Shown here piece after piece: positions 14,041-15,477 of a stretch of DNA of 15,477 nt (position 1 is its first letter; each line of letters begins with the position of its first letter). The translations under genes were made by a program, and so were the position numbers. This DNA is from Acidimicrobiaceae bacterium (GTDB lineage: Bacteria; Actinomycetota; Acidimicrobiia; Acidimicrobiales; Bog-793), in assembly GCA_027459565.1 (NCBI GenBank), contig DAIDIA010000158.1, forward strand, positions 1-15,477, in the 5' to 3' direction. The notes below the pieces were generated by a model, which saw only the letters and a list, made by a program, of their open reading frames with translations, did not search any database and was not told the origin of the DNA.

Positions 14041-15477
14041 GTGATTGCTCCGGATTTTGAACGATTTGTGAGGCTTGCCTCGGACTATTCGGTCATCCCG
14101 GTTTATGAGGAGCTGCTCGCAGATTCCTTGACGCCGATTGGAGCTTTCCGCTCGCTCGTGGGAGACGGAGATGGCTTCTTGCTCGAATCGGTCGAGCACG
14201 TCGAGCAGTTCAGCCGCTATTCATTTGTCGGACGCCATCCCGTAGCGGCCTTCACGTTCAGCGGAGATCACCTCAGCGTCGTATCGGGCACCTTGCCATC
14301 GGGGATTCCAGCGTCCTCGGGAGTGCTATCGGCGCTTGAGGAGTTGTTGGTCCGCTATCGCTCTCCCGCGATCAGTGAGCTCCCGCCCTTTCATGGGGGC
14401 ATTGTCGGTTACCTCGGCTATGACGTCGTGCGCGAGATCGAGCGGCTGGGCGAGCCCCCGCGCGACGATCTCGAACTGCCCGACGCGATGTGCTCCGTAG
14501 TTGGCGAAATCGCCGCGTTTGACCACCACAAGGGCAGAGTCACACTGATCGACAACGTCGTGGTATCCGACGATGGAGCGCCAGACGCGCATGACCTCGG
14601 GGTGCTACGGGAGGCGTACAACCTTGCAGCCTCTTCGATTGCGCGCATGCGTCACGATCTCGAGAAACCGGTTCGCGAATCCCTCTCGTCGCCCCCATCT
14701 CGCACCGAACAACTCGACTCCTCAGCGGTTCGCCGCGTGGTTTCGTCAGAGTCCTATCAGCGCAGCGTCGCCGCAGCGAAGGAGTACATCCTTGCTGGCG
14801 ATGCCTTTCAGATTGTGCTCTCCCAGCGCTTTGATCTCGATCTTGGTGTCGATCCCTTCGAGGTCTACCGGGTGCTGCGCCAGGTCAATCCCAGTCCCTA
14901 CATGTTCTTCCTCCGGCAAAGCGGCGTGTGCGTCGTAGGTGCCTCCCCGGAACCACTCGTCCAACTCCAGTCCGGAAGAGTCATCTCACGGCCCATCGCG
15001 GGTACGCGCCGCAGGGGGACAACCGACGAGGAGGACCGCCGTCTTGGAGCTGAGCTCATCGAGCATCCAAAGGAGGTCGCGGAACACATCATGCTCGTTG
15101 ATCTCGCGCGTAATGACGTTGGACGAGTGGTCAAGTTCGGCACTGAGAGAGTGGATGAATTGATGACCCTTGAGCACTACAGCCACGTGATGCATCTCAC
15201 CTCACAGGTTTCAGGCGAACTTGTGGAGGACAAGGGTCCGATCGATGTCCTGCGCGCGACGCTTCCCGCTGGCACGGTTTCGGGAGCTCCGAAGGTACGC
15301 GCGATGCAGATCATCGATGAGCTTGAGCCCACCAAGCGCGGTCCGTATGCCGGGATCGTCGGCTATTTCGACTTCTCGGGAAATTTCGACACCGCGATAG
15401 CGATTCGAACCTTGGTCGTTACGCCCGACGGTCGCGCCTCGGTGCAGGCCGGAGCGGGAATTGTTGCCGATAGCGAC
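14041..15477 (+). CDS. trpE: Anthranilate synthase component I TrpE (cut by window edge)
   Basis: 479 codons without a stop up to the right edge; a few tens of residues are probably missing. TrpE converts chorismate and ammonia to anthranilate, the first step to tryptophan. The N-terminal domain has GFLLESVE (45-52), the LLES motif where tryptophan binds for feedback inhibition. The chorismate-binding domain shows AGDAFQIVLSQRF, GASPEPLV, RPIAGTRRRG, EHIMLVDLARNDVGRV, LPAGTVSGAPKVRAM, and GPYAGIVGYF with FDTAIAIRTLVV and QAGAGIVADSD. It begins with GTG 3 nt after the hisI stop, with a good Shine-Dalgarno. PabB is related, but the LLES motif and hisI-trpE order, as I recall it from Streptomyces, favour TrpE. 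The GATase partner trpG is not seen. Confidence 0.95.
   Translation, partial: MIAPDFERFVRLASDYSVIPVYEELLADSLTPIGAFRSLVGDGDGFLLESVEHVEQFSRYSFVGRHPVAAFTFSGDHLSVVSGTLPSGIPASSGVLSALEELLVRYRSPAISELPPFHGGIVGYLGYDVVREIERLGEPPRDDLELPDAMCSVVGEIAAFDHHKGRVTLIDNVVVSDDGAPDAHDLGVLREAYNLAASSIARMRHDLEKPVRESLSSPPSRTEQLDSSAVRRVVSSESYQRSVAAAKEYILAGDAFQIVLSQRFDLDLGVDPFEVYRVLRQVNPSPYMFFLRQSGVCVVGASPEPLVQLQSGRVISRPIAGTRRRGTTDEEDRRLGAELIEHPKEVAEHIMLVDLARNDVGRVVKFGTERVDELMTLEHYSHVMHLTSQVSGELVEDKGPIDVLRATLPAGTVSGAPKVRAMQIIDELEPTKRGPYAGIVGYFDFSGNFDTAIAIRTLVVTPDGRASVQAGAGIVADSD

Overview
The window is a GC-rich bacterial chromosome segment from an actinomycete-type organism (Actinomycetota). The strongest lineage marker is a two-domain mycothiol synthase (mshD), because mycothiol is the characteristic actinobacterial thiol. 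The his-cluster followed by hisI-trpE, the short Cpn10 paralog beside hisI, and several starts that look leaderless (TAnnnT about 6 nt before the start codon) agree with this. A lineage outside the classical Streptomyces/Mycobacterium groups, for example Acidimicrobiia, is a guess only. No mobile elements, CRISPR, tRNA or rRNA genes were seen.

Left part, minus strand (1-6593). Two gene groups read leftwards. mshD and rlmN overlap by an ATGA. After a 150-bp gap comes a tightly coupled glycolate-assimilation operon: malate synthase A (aceB), then glcD, glcE and the first 47 codons of glcF, which runs off the left edge. Neighbouring genes overlap by 4, 1 and 1 nt. Together GlcDEF would oxidise glycolate to glyoxylate, and malate synthase would condense glyoxylate with acetyl-CoA to malate.

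Middle (6554-7610). nth (endonuclease III) is divergent from mshD. It ends tail-to-tail, overlapping by 4 nt, with a small minus-strand gene for an unrecognised 63-residue protein. That small gene is divergent from hisD.

Right part, plus strand (7611-15477). hisD-hisC-hisB-hisH-hisA-hisF form one compact operon for histidine synthesis; hisG, hisE and a histidinol-phosphate phosphatase are not in the window. A gene-free stretch of about 440 bp follows, holding a probable terminator and a perfect 20-bp palindrome. Then come a short GroES-like protein, hisI and trpE (479 codons seen, cut by the right edge), again tightly spaced.

Nothing here looks like a wholly new system. The items most worth a second look are the GroES-like protein that seems to lack the roof hairpin, the palindrome-bearing gap before it, the pairing of an A-type malate synthase with glcDEF, the small protein beside hisD, and the recurrent leaderless-type starts.
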